64,000 nt of DNA from Hirundichthys speculiger (lineage: Eukaryota; Chordata; Actinopteri; Beloniformes; Exocoetidae), in assembly GCA_018398805.1 (NCBI GenBank), contig JAGFBZ010000259.1:62001-126000 (forward strand), read 5' to 3'. A program made the position numbers and the translations under genes. Positions 1-10,180 of this stretch are shown here, in pieces. The notes under the pieces are model-generated. The model saw only the letters and a program-made list of their open reading frames with translations, had not been told where the DNA came from and made no database searches. Each line of letters opens with the position of its first letter. Position 1 is the first letter of the stretch.

Positions 1-1515
1 AATAAAGAGCCGTTCAAAGCAGAGAAAACTGGACTTGTTCTTTAGTTTTCACTGGCGTGTTAGCCGCTTGTCACGAGCCTGGAATAGCACAGTATGAAGG
101 TTTCACTACTACGGTTCAGAGACCAGAGGCCATACGGTAACACATGAAAGCACATTTAGATGTGATGCGATGTCATCCTAAACATGGCCACTTTTCACCA
201 AATAAACTGTTTCTAAATTATTTAGATGTTTGCCTTGGTGACACATGAAAAATGTGCAGAAATCATAGAAAAAAAATCTTTTTTTTTCTAAGTTGATGGT
301 GGATTTTGTGGCCCTCGCCACTGGAGACAAGACAGAAAAAAATGGTCGAAATGGTCAAATTCTGGTCGCATTTTGCGACTAGTTAGTCGCTATTTTATGC
401 CCTGAAACGTTTTTCTTTCAGCCTGGTTAAGAATGTGAAACTCACTTTTTGATGACATAATCTGTCAAACAATAACTTCAGAGTCACATAAGAGTTGTAG
501 GTCACAGAACTGTCAGGTGAAATAAATTCAGCCCTGAATACTAACTTGTTAGCGGGGAGCGTTTCAGGTTTTAAATCTTCCAAACGCATTTCTTTTTGTT
601 GCCATCATTAGAAATATGTCTGATCAATTCAGACTAAAATGGCGTTTTACATATATTGGATGAAACTCTATTAAATCTGTTCAAAAAATGATTTTGGTGG
701 ATTTGGGCCTCCTGAAGAGGAAGCAAGTCATAGTTTAGTAATAGTCAATAAAATATTTCAAGATGAACTTCTTTAACTGTCAGTTTTAAAAAATGTATTT
801 TTTCAAATGTATTTTATTTGTGAAATTGCAGAATCTGCCCTATTGAAAATGTCACGGTGTAACCCAAAACAGTAAGATTCTTCCTCTGATTAACCTTTGA
901 TATCCAGAAGATATTAAGGAAACGTAGCTTTAATATTGACTATATATGTGTGTAAAGTCATTAAGATGAATTCCCTTGAGATGGCTGAATGATTTCACTC
1001 TCCTCTGCCACCATTGAAGAAAACTTTGCACACAGTTAGAGTGGTAACGCCATACATCACCCACAGGAGACAACTCTGGTTCCAGAGGCTGAGGGAGTGT
1101 CCCCAGACAGTTACTCCACAACCTTTAGTTGGTATAAATGAAGTCATTTTATGTTTTGCCTTCTGGTTATTCTGCCACAGTTTGTAAGGAAGTTATCTCT
1201 GTAACAGGAGGGTAGGTGGAACGCATAGTCAGCAAGACTTAAAAGGAAGATAAACCAGGAAGAGTCTGACAGAAGGAGGAAGTTTGGGGGTCTGGTAAGC
1301 TTCAGGTTGGGTTGAACATTTGTATTTGTACTTGTTCCTCTTTGGTAGCTCAAACACTGACAGCAAGAGGCAAACCGATGGATGTATTAATTTATTACTT
1401 GACCTCTTTGGAAGGAATGAGGCAAGTCAAAGTGAGCGTTATTGATTGACTTGGTTCTGTCAGATGACTTGATCTGTGCTGATGTGTTTAACACCGTGTC
1501 CTTTGTTGCTTATCT
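1..1515. other. Presumed cotl1 intron, nothing recognised
   Basis: AT-rich sequence without a convincing exon. I looked for the two upstream cotl1 coding exons (residues 1-53 in human) here and up to 6798 and did not find them, so they probably lie left of the window. Short open frames here lack codon or domain support. Confidence 0.4.
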
Positions 1516-1590
1516 CAGTGGTCCCCAGCCTTTTTGTTACTGCAGACCAGTCAACGCTTGACAATTTTACTGGGGGGGGGGGGGCTTCCT
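1516..1590 (+). mobile_element. hAT-type MITE, left end only
   Basis: Begins CAGTGGTCCCCAGCC, the same terminus as the fuller element at 24568-25072 (CAGTGGTCCCCAACC), and runs into a G tract. No matching right end was found, so it is a truncated copy. Confidence 0.5.
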
Positions 1591-1630
1591 CATTACTCAA
1601 TACATTGTGGTAATAGCATAACGTGAGTAT

Positions 1631-2243
1631 TAGGGATGCACATTTTGAATTTTTTTTATGACCGTTAACCGACGCCCTTTAACGATTAATAACCGTTAAC
1701 CGATAAGTCCGGGAGGGTTGGCTGCCGTGATGTTGCGCACGTTGTCGTGGACACATGCGGACACTTCCCCGTGTATACTCTCACGGCAATGTGTCGCCGT
1801 CAGCTTGTCGCAGAGATGTCGCTGTCTGTTTTGATTTATACTAGCGCGGTCTCCGCTATGTTATTCCACGCCACAACGCAAGAGCGACAATCACGAACTA
1901 GCTAAACTTACTAAACGTATCTCTTGCGTTTTTCCACTTCCTCACTGTCTCGGCCGTATCCAGACCCACATTCATCGCTATCTCCCTCCATGAATTACTA
2001 GAATATGTGCTGACTTTGTAGTGTGGAGAACCAGAATCGTACAGATGTGGGTACTTCCTCATTTTTTTAATGACGCGCTCTTTTCTACGCGGATGTAGAA
2101 TTGACCAATCAGAGGCCTGTTGCACCTGTCGACACGCCCCCATGAGTTTGATTGAATTACGTAGCTTAAAAACAAAATTGACCGTTAGTATTAATCGGTT
2201 AGAGTTACTCTTATTGGTTAACGGTTAACCATGTGCATCCCTA
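1631..2243 (-). mobile_element. DNA transposon carrying a MADF domain, copy 1
   Basis: Bounded by TAGGGATGCAC at 1631 and its reverse complement ending at 2243, with GTTAACCG-type repeats inside both ends. The minus strand holds an open frame (1898-2143) whose last ~60 residues look like a MADF (Adf-1 Myb/SANT-like) DNA-binding domain: [10 protein letters not shown], then SWREIA, then VRKWKNARD. The first residues of that frame are probably non-coding read-through. A second copy lies in the opposite orientation at 30989-31497. No catalytic domain is present, so it is non-autonomous. The termini resemble hAT elements whereas MADF partners are better known from PIF/Harbinger, so the superfamily is left open. 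No clean target duplication was found. Confidence 0.6.
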
Positions 2244-2245
2244 GA

Positions 2246-2812
2246 TCAGACGGCTTCCCTGCTGAATTTTATAAACCACTTTTGGAACATCCTAGCACCA
2301 GTATTTATACGACTGACAGATGACATCAAACAAAAATCTCAGCTTCCTACAGAAATGAACACTGCTATTATCTCTTTAATACTAAAACCTGGTAAAGACC
2401 CCACATCTTTATCAAGTTATCTTCCACCATCTTTAATTAATACGGACACAAAAATCATCAGTAAAGCATTGGCACTCCGAATAGAAAAAATAACTCCACT
2501 TATAATCTACTCAGATCAAACAGGTTTCATCAAAGGAAGACAGTCCTGTAATAATATACACAGAGTATTTAATTTAATTCATCATATGTCACAAATAAAC
2601 ACACCAACAGCAATAATTTCATTGGATGCAGAAAAAGCATTTGACAAGGTTAGCTGGGACTTTTTATTTCAAACACTTAAAAAATTTGGCTTTGGCAATT
2701 CATTCATCCATTGGATAAATATTCTCTACAACTCACCTATGGCAACAGTTACCACAAAAGGCATAATGTCACAGTGTTTCACTTTACACCGGGGTACATC
2801 AATTCCTGCTGT
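2246..2812 (+). pseudogene. LINE (L1/Tx1-type) reverse transcriptase fragment
   Basis: Reading in from ~2247 (SDGFPAEFYK) and then along 2355-2812, the translation shows non-LTR reverse transcriptase motifs in order: LILKPGKDPT, SLINTDTKIISKALA, DQTGFIKGRQS and LDAEKAFDKVSW (catalytic palm aspartate block A). It stops after LHRGT, just before the conserved RQGCPLSP block, where unrelated GC-rich DNA begins. The YADD block, endonuclease and 5' part are missing. The RGRQS spacing and DAEKAFD form are typical of the L1/Tx1 group. It abuts the MADF transposon at 2243. Confidence 0.75.
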
Positions 2813-3097
2813 GGGCTGGCGTGCGGTGGCGCGCCGTGCCGCCGTCCTGGTGCAGCCTTCTGGTGCGGGCTGCTTCCTCTCGTTTGTCGCCGCTGTTGTG
2901 CTGAGGGCGGGCTGGGGGTGGTGGCTGTCTCGGCTCACCTGGGGGGGGGTCGCGTCGCCCTGGTTTCCCCCTCCCTCCCGCTCTCTGTCTCACCCGTCTC
3001 CCCCTTCCGCTCTCTGCTGGCGGTTTGTGGGGGCGGGTGAGCGCGGCTGTCCTTGGGCTGCATGGGGTGACGGCTACTGGGGCTGCATTTTCTGTGG
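2813..3097. other. GC-rich block of unknown origin
   Basis: About 285 bases of markedly GC-rich sequence with frequent GCGG, GGGG and pyrimidine runs, between an AT-rich LINE fragment and an AT-rich Rex1 3' end. Open frames here occur on both strands, as expected for stop-poor GC-rich DNA, and show no domain. It is probably part of a repeat, but I do not recognise it. Confidence 0.4.
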
Positions 3098-4350
3098 TGC
3101 TGCTAGCTAGCTAGCTAGATAGATGTACTTTATTGTTCCCAAACTGGGAAATTGTAGTGTAGCAGCAGCAAGACATGAAAAAACACAATATTAAATAGCA
3201 ATATAAAAAACAGAAAGTATTCTATTTACAATATAATTATCATCAATAAAACATCCTCACCTGTGGCCTCAGCTGGGCCAAGACCAGTCTCTCCAGGACC
3301 TTGATCACATGTGATGTGAGAGCGACTGGTCTGTAGTCTGCTGGGTCAGGTGGCATTGGCTTCTTGGGGTCTGGAACCAGGCAGGACGACGTCCAGCACC
3401 AGGACCTTCTCCTGACTCAGGCTCAGGTTGGACAGGTGTGTCAGTACAGGAGACAGCTGGCTGGAACAGGTCTTCAGGATCCTGGGGGGATGCCTGCAGC
3501 CTTTCGCTGGTTCAGTCTCTCCAGCTGTCTCCTCACCTGGCCTGTAGTCACCATTGTGCGGGGTTGGTGCTGATGTCTTCAGACGTCCACACGTCCTTCA
3601 CACTGTCCTGCTGCAGTTTGGCCTCCAGCTTCTTCCTGTAGGTGTCCTTACATGTCCTCTGAGTTGAGCTCCTCTCTGTCTCCAGACCTGAAAGCCCTCT
3701 TCTTCTTGTTCAGAAGTGCTTTCAGGTCACTGGTAATCCAGGGCTTGTTGTTGGGGAAGCAGCGGACATGGCTGGCATGGTGGTGTCCTCACAGAGTCTG
3801 ATGTAGTCTGTGATGCAGTCAGTGATGTCATCAATGTCCTCCCCATGAGGATTACAGAGAACATCCCAGTCAGTTGACTCAAAGCAGTCCTGAAGTGCAT
3901 CAGCTGTGTCCACCTCCTCACCGTCCTGGTGTGCACAGGCTGCCTTCTCACCAGAGGAACATACTTTGGAGTCAACCTAACCAAGTTGTGGTCCAATCTA
4001 CCCAGTGGGGGGAGGGCAGTGACATCATATGCATTCATGGCGTTAGCATACAGGAGATCTAGTGTTTTTTTGTCTCTGGTGGGGCAGTTGACCTACTGGT
4101 GAAAGTTATTAAAAGTTTTGTCCAGTGAGGCATGATTAAAATCTCCTGTAATCACCATAAATGCATCCGGGTGTTGAGTCTGTAGTTTGGCCGCAGTGAT
4201 GACCTCACCAGCCAGCGCTGCATCAGCTGACGGGGGTGTAAACAGCGATCACGATGGTGGACGTAAACTCCCTCAGTAAATAATAGGGACACATTCCCAC
4301 AGCTACCAGTTCAATGTCTGGGGTACAGAGGCGCTCCTGCAGGCACTCGA
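3098..4350 (-). mobile_element. Rex1/Babar-type LINE, 5'-truncated, reverse strand
   Basis: The left edge is a CTAG/GATA-rich tail followed by ACTTTATTGTTCCC and AAACTGGGAAATTG, the usual Rex1 3' end read in reverse. Minus-strand translation gives the region after the endonuclease: PPLGRLDHNLVRLTPKYVPL, then RQPVHTRTVRRW, then in another frame DCFESTDWDVLCNPHGEDID. Reverse-transcriptase remnants lie nearer the 3' end and are broken by frameshifts. Orientation is opposite to both host genes. The 5' edge near 4350 is approximate. Confidence 0.7.
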
Positions 4351-4815
4351 AAGGGCTTTAGAAGAAAGACGTAGCAGCTGCAGAGGAAGTGCAAAAGAGG
4401 GCAGAAAAGGGTGAGCCGATCCAGAGCTTTTGAAAAGAGACGAAAGAGACTGATGAGAAAATGCAAAGGAAGGGCTAAAAATCGGAGCTAATCCCGAGGA
4501 CGTGAGTGGATGTAATCTGAGTTCCCCCTACTGTGGAAGTGGCTCTTTCTCTAAATTGAATAAAACATTTTTTGAATAATAATTTGTGTTTGTTCAGTCA
4601 CCTTCAGAGAGGTGGAAAAAATAAGATCACTTTACCCCAGGGTGGCTCGTTTTACCCCCTTAAAATCTGAGCTTTGTCTCATTTTACCCCATAGCTGGGG
4701 TAAAATGAGACACTTGACCTCTTTTTATAAAAACGATCCCATTTTCACCGTCTTTAGTCCGGCAAACATTCTGATCGTTTCTGTCCTTAGGAAACATCCT
4801 AAATTAAAAAAAATG
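4351..4815. other. Unrecognised sequence with a perfect hairpin
   Basis: No gene recognised. The motif TTTACCCC recurs, and 4676-4711 forms a perfect 16-bp stem (GTCTCATTTTACCCCA and its complement) around a 4-base loop TAGC. Confidence 0.45.
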
Positions 4816-5605
4816 TGTTAATTTTAAAACTTTTAATTACATTATTTCCCTGATTAATCACGATTAATCGCATTGAATACGCAAAATCAAATAATGAATT
4901 CAAAAGTAGTGTAAAGGTCACTTAGTGCCATAACATTTGTTGTTCAAACACTTTAACATCAGCACTTGTCAGTAACACATATTTAGTGTAAATCTCATCT
5001 TAAAAAATGTAAAATAAAATAAAGCTTATTTCTGCTGCCAGGGCATTAATGTCATCCTGTTTTTATAAAAAATTTAAAAAAAAAGAGTCAACAAACAAAA
5101 TCCAACAAAATGATTGTGTCTCAGCACAATCAGAACATTAAAACAGGTAATTTCTGAGGTAACAGCAGAAACTTTTAACGGGGAGTTCAACTTGTCAGTT
5201 GTTACAAATAATCTTGTTTCTGTTGAATCCTCCGTCTGGGAGAACTTTAAAATGAAAATGTCCATGTTAAAGTTCAGTAACTTTACCAATCCGTGTATCA
5301 ATCATTCTTTCCATTTTCAATTGTCAGTCAAAAACAAAAAAAAGTGACTTTTTATGATGTTTTTTGTTTTAATCTAACACAAAAAAAAAAAAACAAAAAA
5401 AAATGCCTGTTTTTTTTTTAATATATATTTCAATTTTAGACTTGGATCAAAAATATGAAATGAAAAAACGGGCCACAGAACTGAGTTAGTTTTATAATGG
5501 AGGACTGGACTTTCTGTTGTCGTTACACATCTGAGCCACTAGATGGAGCCGCACTGCAGTAACCAGCTAGAGAACAGCAGGACAGTGAACACATGGAGCA
5601 GATCT
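4816..5605 (+). mobile_element. Inverted-pair DNA element, copy 1 (hAT-like ends)
   Basis: Closely matches 49940-50766 in reverse orientation. Near the left edge are ATTAATC/GATTAATCG repeats; the second copy extends these to GGGCTGGGCAACGATTAA, the end of a common fish hAT-like element. The interior carries an open frame at 5114-5347 almost identical to that of the other copy. Short A and T runs near 5380-5420 have diverged. A further fragment of its right part is at 45235-45340. Confidence 0.6.
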
Positions 5606-6798
5606 GATGGAACATGGAGGAATGACCACAAAGTTTTGTTGCTGTCCAGATTTTTATTTTTTTTTTTTAGACAGAATTGTTAATATTTCTACCTGAGTTG
5701 CTACCAGAACTGTAAAGTTTACAGCTTTTTACCGTTCCTCATGTTCATTTTAGCCTTTCCTTATGTTTACTGTTTTCCGGTTCCCCAGCAGCCAGAAATT
5801 CCAAGCAATGCCAAGATTCGTGAAGAGTTGTTCCTGGGAGCATATTACATCAGGGTGTCAACTCTGAACCTCAGACTCTTCTTAATCCCACAGAGAATTA
5901 ATGGGATATACTGAAGAAGACTTTACATAGCGGGCCAACTCTCTCATCATCAATACAAGCTCTTTGCTAAAGAAAAAAAGTATGCAACTCTGGATCAAGG
6001 TTATGACATTGCATTGATTTATCAAAACGTCACCAGGGTCAGTGTAATCAAAGCAAACAGTGATCTAACAACATATTAGTGTGAATTTATGGCCAGCTAA
6101 TGTAGTTGACTGCATACAAACATCCTGTTTTATCTGGCCAACATTTCAAAACACCAAAAAATTCACTTAAATATTGTATATGATACAAAAAAGAATGGAA
6201 GTTCTTGTGGTTTTTGTATGAAAAATATGAATTCCTTATTTAAGCAAAGCTTAAGCCATTCCTGCTCACATCTTTACAGATAGTTGAAACACAGTCGTAA
6301 TTAACATTTTATTCTGCAGATTTCCTTTTAAAATGGTTTTAAAACCTTCAATTATTGTTTAATTTGAGGACATGAAGAGCTGAGATGCAGGTCACACAGA
6401 AATATTTCAGTTTTCTGAGCAGCCTCATTATCAGAGGCCTGTAACACAACCGTGAAGCTGACATGAGATTTACTCGTAGAGTCTACTGACCTGAATACTT
6501 CCTGGTTTCACAACGCTCTCTCTCAAAGCTCAGCTAAGCTTCACTCTAGTCTAAACTGTTCGGACTCTGGCAGTACAATGAAAAGCAGAACAGCCAAAAT
6601 ACAAGGTGTTGCTTTTAATTTTACAGCTGGATACAGCAGAAAAAAAAAATGTGTTGAACAGTATATTTGGTAACTGTGCTGTACATTTTCTTTTTTTTTT
6701 TGGGCAGTTTTCCGTCACAACCCTCATCTGTTGCAATCAGTTCTAATTAACATGCATTATCTTGAGGTTTAAATAATTTCCTCTTTGGTTTTTCTCAG
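5606..6798. other. cotl1 intron, no feature recognised
   Basis: AT-rich intronic sequence. The final 20 bases are the pyrimidine tract and AG acceptor of the cotl1 exon at 6799. Confidence 0.5.
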
Positions 6799-6956
6799 AC
6801 GATGCACGTCTGTTCGGCTTCGTCCGCATCACAACAGGAGACGCCATGAGTAAGCGAGCCAAGTTCACCCTCATCACCTGGATCGGTGAAAACATCAGCG
6901 GGTTGCAGCGGGCCAAGATCAGCACCGACAAGACGCTGGTCAAAGATGTTGTGCAG
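6799..6956 (+). CDS. cotl1: Coactosin-like protein, third coding exon
   Basis: Encodes residues 54-106 of a 142-residue actin-depolymerising-factor-homology (ADF-H) protein. Coactosin-like 1 binds F-actin along the filament, and in mammals also binds 5-lipoxygenase; it acts in the cytosol. The exon follows a TTTCTCAG acceptor, starts with the last two bases of a codon, and ends GTGCAG before GTCAGA. The translation runs DARLFGFVRITTGDAMSKRA, then KFTLITWIGENISGLQRAK, then TDKTLVKDVVQ, close to the human protein throughout. The lysine in SKRAKF corresponds to human Lys75, reported as needed for actin binding. Exons 1-2 are not in the window, so the gene is partial here. The next exon is 1.9 kb downstream, across an intron enlarged by nested transposons. 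Identification is near certain. Confidence 0.96.
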
Positions 6957-7365
6957 GTCAGATATTCTGGAGAAAGTAGTAATAATGAATTGTTCTTTTA
7001 AGAAAACCAATGGTTACAGGGTCAATTAGTGTATTTTTGCTACGCTAAGTGGAACAAAACAATTGTTGATGTTTGTGAGTTTTAATGTGTGTGTGTGGCA
7101 GTGAGAGAAAGCTGCTTATGTTGTAAAAGCACCTTGAGTGGCCCCTGGACTAGAAAAGCGCTGTACAAGCACCTTGTTGTTGTCATAAGTCAGATGAAAA
7201 ATAAACTGCAAAATGCTCAAATGTATATAACTTAATGCTGCAGTTATCAGTATTTTATATTGAAGTGTTGGGTCTGCATCTAATAGGTGTGTGTATTTTT
7301 ATTTTGACAACAACATTGTTTGTAAAAGTTAACTGATTAGAAGTATAGGTTTAATTCCTGTACCG
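6957..7365 (+). other. cotl1 last intron, 5' part with a LINE-tail remnant
   Basis: GTCAGA donor at 6957. At about 7085-7200 lies sequence resembling a fish LINE/SINE 3' tail (AAAAGCACCTTGAGTGG, then AGAAAAGCGCTGTACAAG). Nothing else recognised. Confidence 0.45.
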
Positions 7366-7577
7366 CAGTGCTTCTCAAGTATTTTCTGCTGCCCCCCCCC
7401 CCCCCCCCCCGAAGAAGAAAACATTTCACGCCCCTCCCCCAACCCTCCTCCCTGACTATAAATGGTATAATTTGTCTATAAAATTGTTATAAGTACACCT
7501 CTGCATAACACTGCACCCTTATTAACATTAAGAGAAACAAAAATGAAAGAAATATATAACATAAAAATATATATAAC

Positions 7578-7868
7578 CAGGGCTTGACACTGACACCGGC
7601 CAACCGGCCAAATGCTAGTAAAATTTGGCTGTGGCTAGTAACAATTTCTGTCTCACAAGCAACTTTGGCTGGTAACTTATTCTTTGATATGACACATCAC
7701 AATAGTTGTGCCAATTGTTTGTATTTAAAATGTAAATGCAAGAATATTGTGAAGAAGAAAAAAACTGACAGCAAAACTGTGGCTAGCATAAAGACTAAAT
7801 GGCTAATGATGGAGGAAAAACACTAGCCACAGTGGCTGGTGAGCAAAAAAGTTAGCGTCATAGCCCTG
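7578..7868. mobile_element. Nested 291-bp hAT-type MITE
   Basis: Ends CAGGGCTTGACACTGAC and the complement of CAGGGCTATGACGCTAAC. Perfect 8-base target duplication TATATAAC at 7570-7577 and 7869-7876. The open frame at 7584-7826 is a by-product of the element and shows no recognised domain. Inserted inside the element at 7366-8745. Confidence 0.8.
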
Positions 7869-8240
7869 TATATAACTGATAACAAATAATAACTTTATTA
7901 AAATTGTTTTTTAGTCTGTAAAGATTTAAAGTGCATCAATCCCACCGTAGCGCTACATCAGCATCGTCATATTTCCTCGTCTTAACTTTCTGGAGACTTT
8001 TGTTTGCCTCATTATCTCCGTCTCTCTCCGCCTTTCTCTTCATCCCTGTTAAATATTTTTCCGTGGTTTGTTCTTGAGGGTTTGTTCACGTCTTATCTCC
8101 TGCTCTGTGGTGTGTGTGCGCATGTCCGTGCAAAAAAAAAAAAAAACGGAGACGACACTGCTAATACTCCCTGCACAAACTGTGATAATGAGAGCGCCAC
8201 TGCCCCCTACTGGAGTACACGTGCAACTACACTTTATTCC

Positions 8241-8634
8241 ATCCATCCATCCATCCATTTTCTATACCCGTTTCATCCTTGAAGGGTCACGGGGATCTGC
8301 TGGAGCCTATCCCAGCCATCTACGGGCGAAAGGCAGGGGTCCACCTGGACAGGTCGCCAGTCCATCGCAGGGTCACACATACAGACACAACGTTCACACT
8401 CACATTCACACCCTATGGGCAATTTGGAATTATCAATTAACCTGACATGCATGTCTTTGGACTGTGGGAGGAAGCCGGAGTACCCGGAGAGAACCCACGC
8501 AAGCACGGGGAGAACATGCAAACTCCACACAGAAAGGCCCCGAGGTTCAATCCAGGATCCCCCCTGCCGAGGTTCGAACCAGGAACCCTCTAGCTGTGAG
8601 GCAACAGTGCTAACCACTAAGCCACCGTGCTGCC
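8241..8634 (+). mobile_element. Nested retroposon with (ATCC)n start
   Basis: A widespread fish interspersed repeat starting with ATCC repeats, then GGATCTGCTGGAGCCTATCC, ATGTCTTTGGACTGTGGGAG and AGAACATGCAAACTCCACAC. An 11-base duplication CACTTTATTCC flanks it at 8230-8240 and 8635-8645, indicating LINE-style retrotransposition into the hAT element. Probably the 3' part of a LINE family. A shorter copy is at 45347-45478. Confidence 0.75.
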
Positions 8635-8835
8635 CACTTTATTCCAGTAGGGCAAAAAAAAAAAAAAGACTTATTCCCCGTGGTCACCCCCCCCCCCCCC
8701 CCCCCCCCCCAAAAGGGGTCGCGCCCCACTATTTGAGAAGGACTGCTATACCGCAGCTCAAAAGCTTTCCTCAGATATGGTAAAGTTTTCTGCTCTGGTC
8801 ACTCTGTCATCGTTGCGTATAATTTGTCTCTGCAG

Positions 8836-8946
8836 AACTTTGCTAAGGAGTTTATGATCAGCGATCCTCGGGAGCTGGAGGAGGATTACATCCGTGAGGA
8901 GCTCAAGAAGGCGGGTGGAGCTAACTACGACGCTCAGGCTGAGTAG
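8836..8946 (+). CDS. cotl1: Coactosin-like protein, terminal coding exon
   Basis: Begins after CTCTGCAG and encodes residues 107-142 followed by TAG. Translation NFAKEFMISDPRELEEDYIR then EELKKAGGANYDAQAE matches the human C-terminus residue for residue in length. The second lysine of ELKKAGG corresponds to human Lys131, implicated in 5-lipoxygenase binding. The exon completes the last helix of the ADF-H fold and the flexible acidic tail. It joins in phase 0 with the exon ending at 6956. Confidence 0.96.
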   Translation, partial: NFAKEFMISDPRELEEDYIREELKKAGGANYDAQAE

Positions 8947-9534
8947 AGGAGTCCCACCACGGGTCCGGGGATTGGGAATGGTTGGGCTGGGTGGTCTAAA
9001 CGGGGGTAGCGAGTGTTGGGGCGGGGCTGCTACCTTTTGAGGAGAGGGTGAGGTGAGATGGAGAAGATATGAGAGATGGTCAAATACTCAAATACAAGTC
9101 AAGTTCACAAGATCTGTGTCTCTTAATGGGTCGTTCATGGGCCTCTTATTAGACCCTCAAGAGCTTATTAAGAAGCAGTTCATATCACGAGTGTGATATT
9201 GATTGATTGATTGTTGATTGAAAGGTGTTGGTGTACATCTACAGCAGGATGTTCATGTAATAAATTTAATACGTATTTGTAACGGAAAGCTGCATGTAGT
9301 CTAATCCTAAAAGTGCATGTAGAGGCTTCCTTTCTTCTTGTTTCAGCTTCCATCTTGAGGGGTGAAACAAGAACAATGTGTTCCAGGTTCACTTGGCCTT
9401 GTGTCAGTCCCATCCTGACCATTAGGGTTGCCATGCAAAGTTCTAAAGGAACCAGTATGAACAGAGAGACAACTGAGGCAGTCCAAAAACATGCATGACA
9501 TGTTCATTGACAACTCTAAATTACCCCAAGGACT

Positions 9535-9567
<33 letters not shown>
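9535..9567. repeat. (GT)n microsatellite
   Basis: About 15 uninterrupted GT dinucleotides in the inferred cotl1 3' UTR. Confidence 0.9.
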
Positions 9568-9568
<1 letters not shown>

Positions 9569-9569
9569 T

Positions 9570-9645
9570 CAAGGTCTCCCTTGTAAAAAGATTGTTGGTC
9601 TCAATGGGACTAACCTGGTTAGATAAAGGTTAATAATAAACTGGA
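9570..9645 (+). mobile_element. LINE 3' tail remnant
   Basis: CTTGTAAAAAGATTGTTGG, CTCAATGGGAC and CCTGGTTAGATAAAGG resemble the 3' end of the LINE at 55632-57640 (GATTGAAAAATCTCAATG, then CTGGTTAAATAAAGG). It is a diverged short copy. Confidence 0.5.
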
Positions 9646-9943
9646 CCAGAATTGTCCTTTTTCAAATGTGAAAGCAAAAATAACTGACTGCCTTCTCTGT
9701 TGAATCACTTTTAGGTCTACTTTAAGAATTCAAAGTTCACTTAGAAATGACTTTGTTTGAACAAAAAAGTTTAATGCTTGCTTCCGTACTCAGTTTGTGT
9801 AGGACTGATTGGTCTCTCCTTTGGCAGATCAGAGGTGTTGAATATTAGCACATCTTCCACATACTCAAGTATTTCAGAGAGTTTGATTTTTAAAGGAGTA
9901 GTTTGATATTTTTTGGGAGCATACAATTTTTGCTTTGAAAAGA

Positions 9944-10180
9944 TTAAAGGTGGGGTGGGTGTTCTTTGAAAAAAACGATTCCAGCAATCCGACTGAAGTG
10001 AGATTTTGAAAATATACACTCCCTCCCTCCTCCCAAAGGCTCCGCCTCCTCTGGACCAAAACGTTTTGTGTGTTTTTTTTTTATTTATTTTATTTCAGTT
10101 GGTGCAATGGGAATGTGAAAAGGTTTTCAGGCAATATTGTAAAAAGTGCTGCAAAAAAAGATCACCTACCCCACCTTTAA
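9944..10180. mobile_element. TTAA-flanked MITE (piggyBac-like), copy 1
   Basis: Bounded by TTAA at 9944 and 10177 with inverted ends AGGTGGGGTGGGTG and its diverged complement (ATCACCTACCCCACCT). Internally shares AACGATTCCAGCAATCC, GAGATTTTGAAAATATACAC and TTTTCAGGCAATATTGTAAA with the longer copy at 48055-48457. TTAA target duplication is the piggyBac hallmark, hence the assignment; no coding capacity. Confidence 0.65.

Larger units (their letters stand above)
7366..8745. mobile_element. hAT-type MITE with two nested insertions
   Basis: Ends are CAGTGCTTCTCAAGTA at 7366 and the complementary TATTTGAGAAGGACTG ending at 8745. Flanking 8-base duplications are CTGTACCG (7358-7365) and CTATACCG (8746-8753), a 7/8 match typical of hAT insertion. 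C-rich runs lie just inside both ends (7392-7410, 8689-8710). Removing the nested elements at 7578-7868 and 8241-8634 leaves a short non-coding host element. Confidence 0.8.

Noticed and set aside
2711..3110. Open frames on both strands in the GC-rich block
   Set aside because: Stop-poor composition explains them; no motif and no homologous pattern recognised.
5114..5347. 77-codon frame as a host gene
   Set aside because: An almost identical frame occurs inverted at 50191-50424 within the same repeat, so it belongs to an element.
1..6798. cotl1 exons 1 and 2
   Set aside because: No translation resembling residues 1-53 was found on the plus strand; they are inferred to be outside the window.
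8273..8617. Open frame on the minus strand with tidy length
   Set aside because: It lies wholly within the (ATCC)n retroposon.
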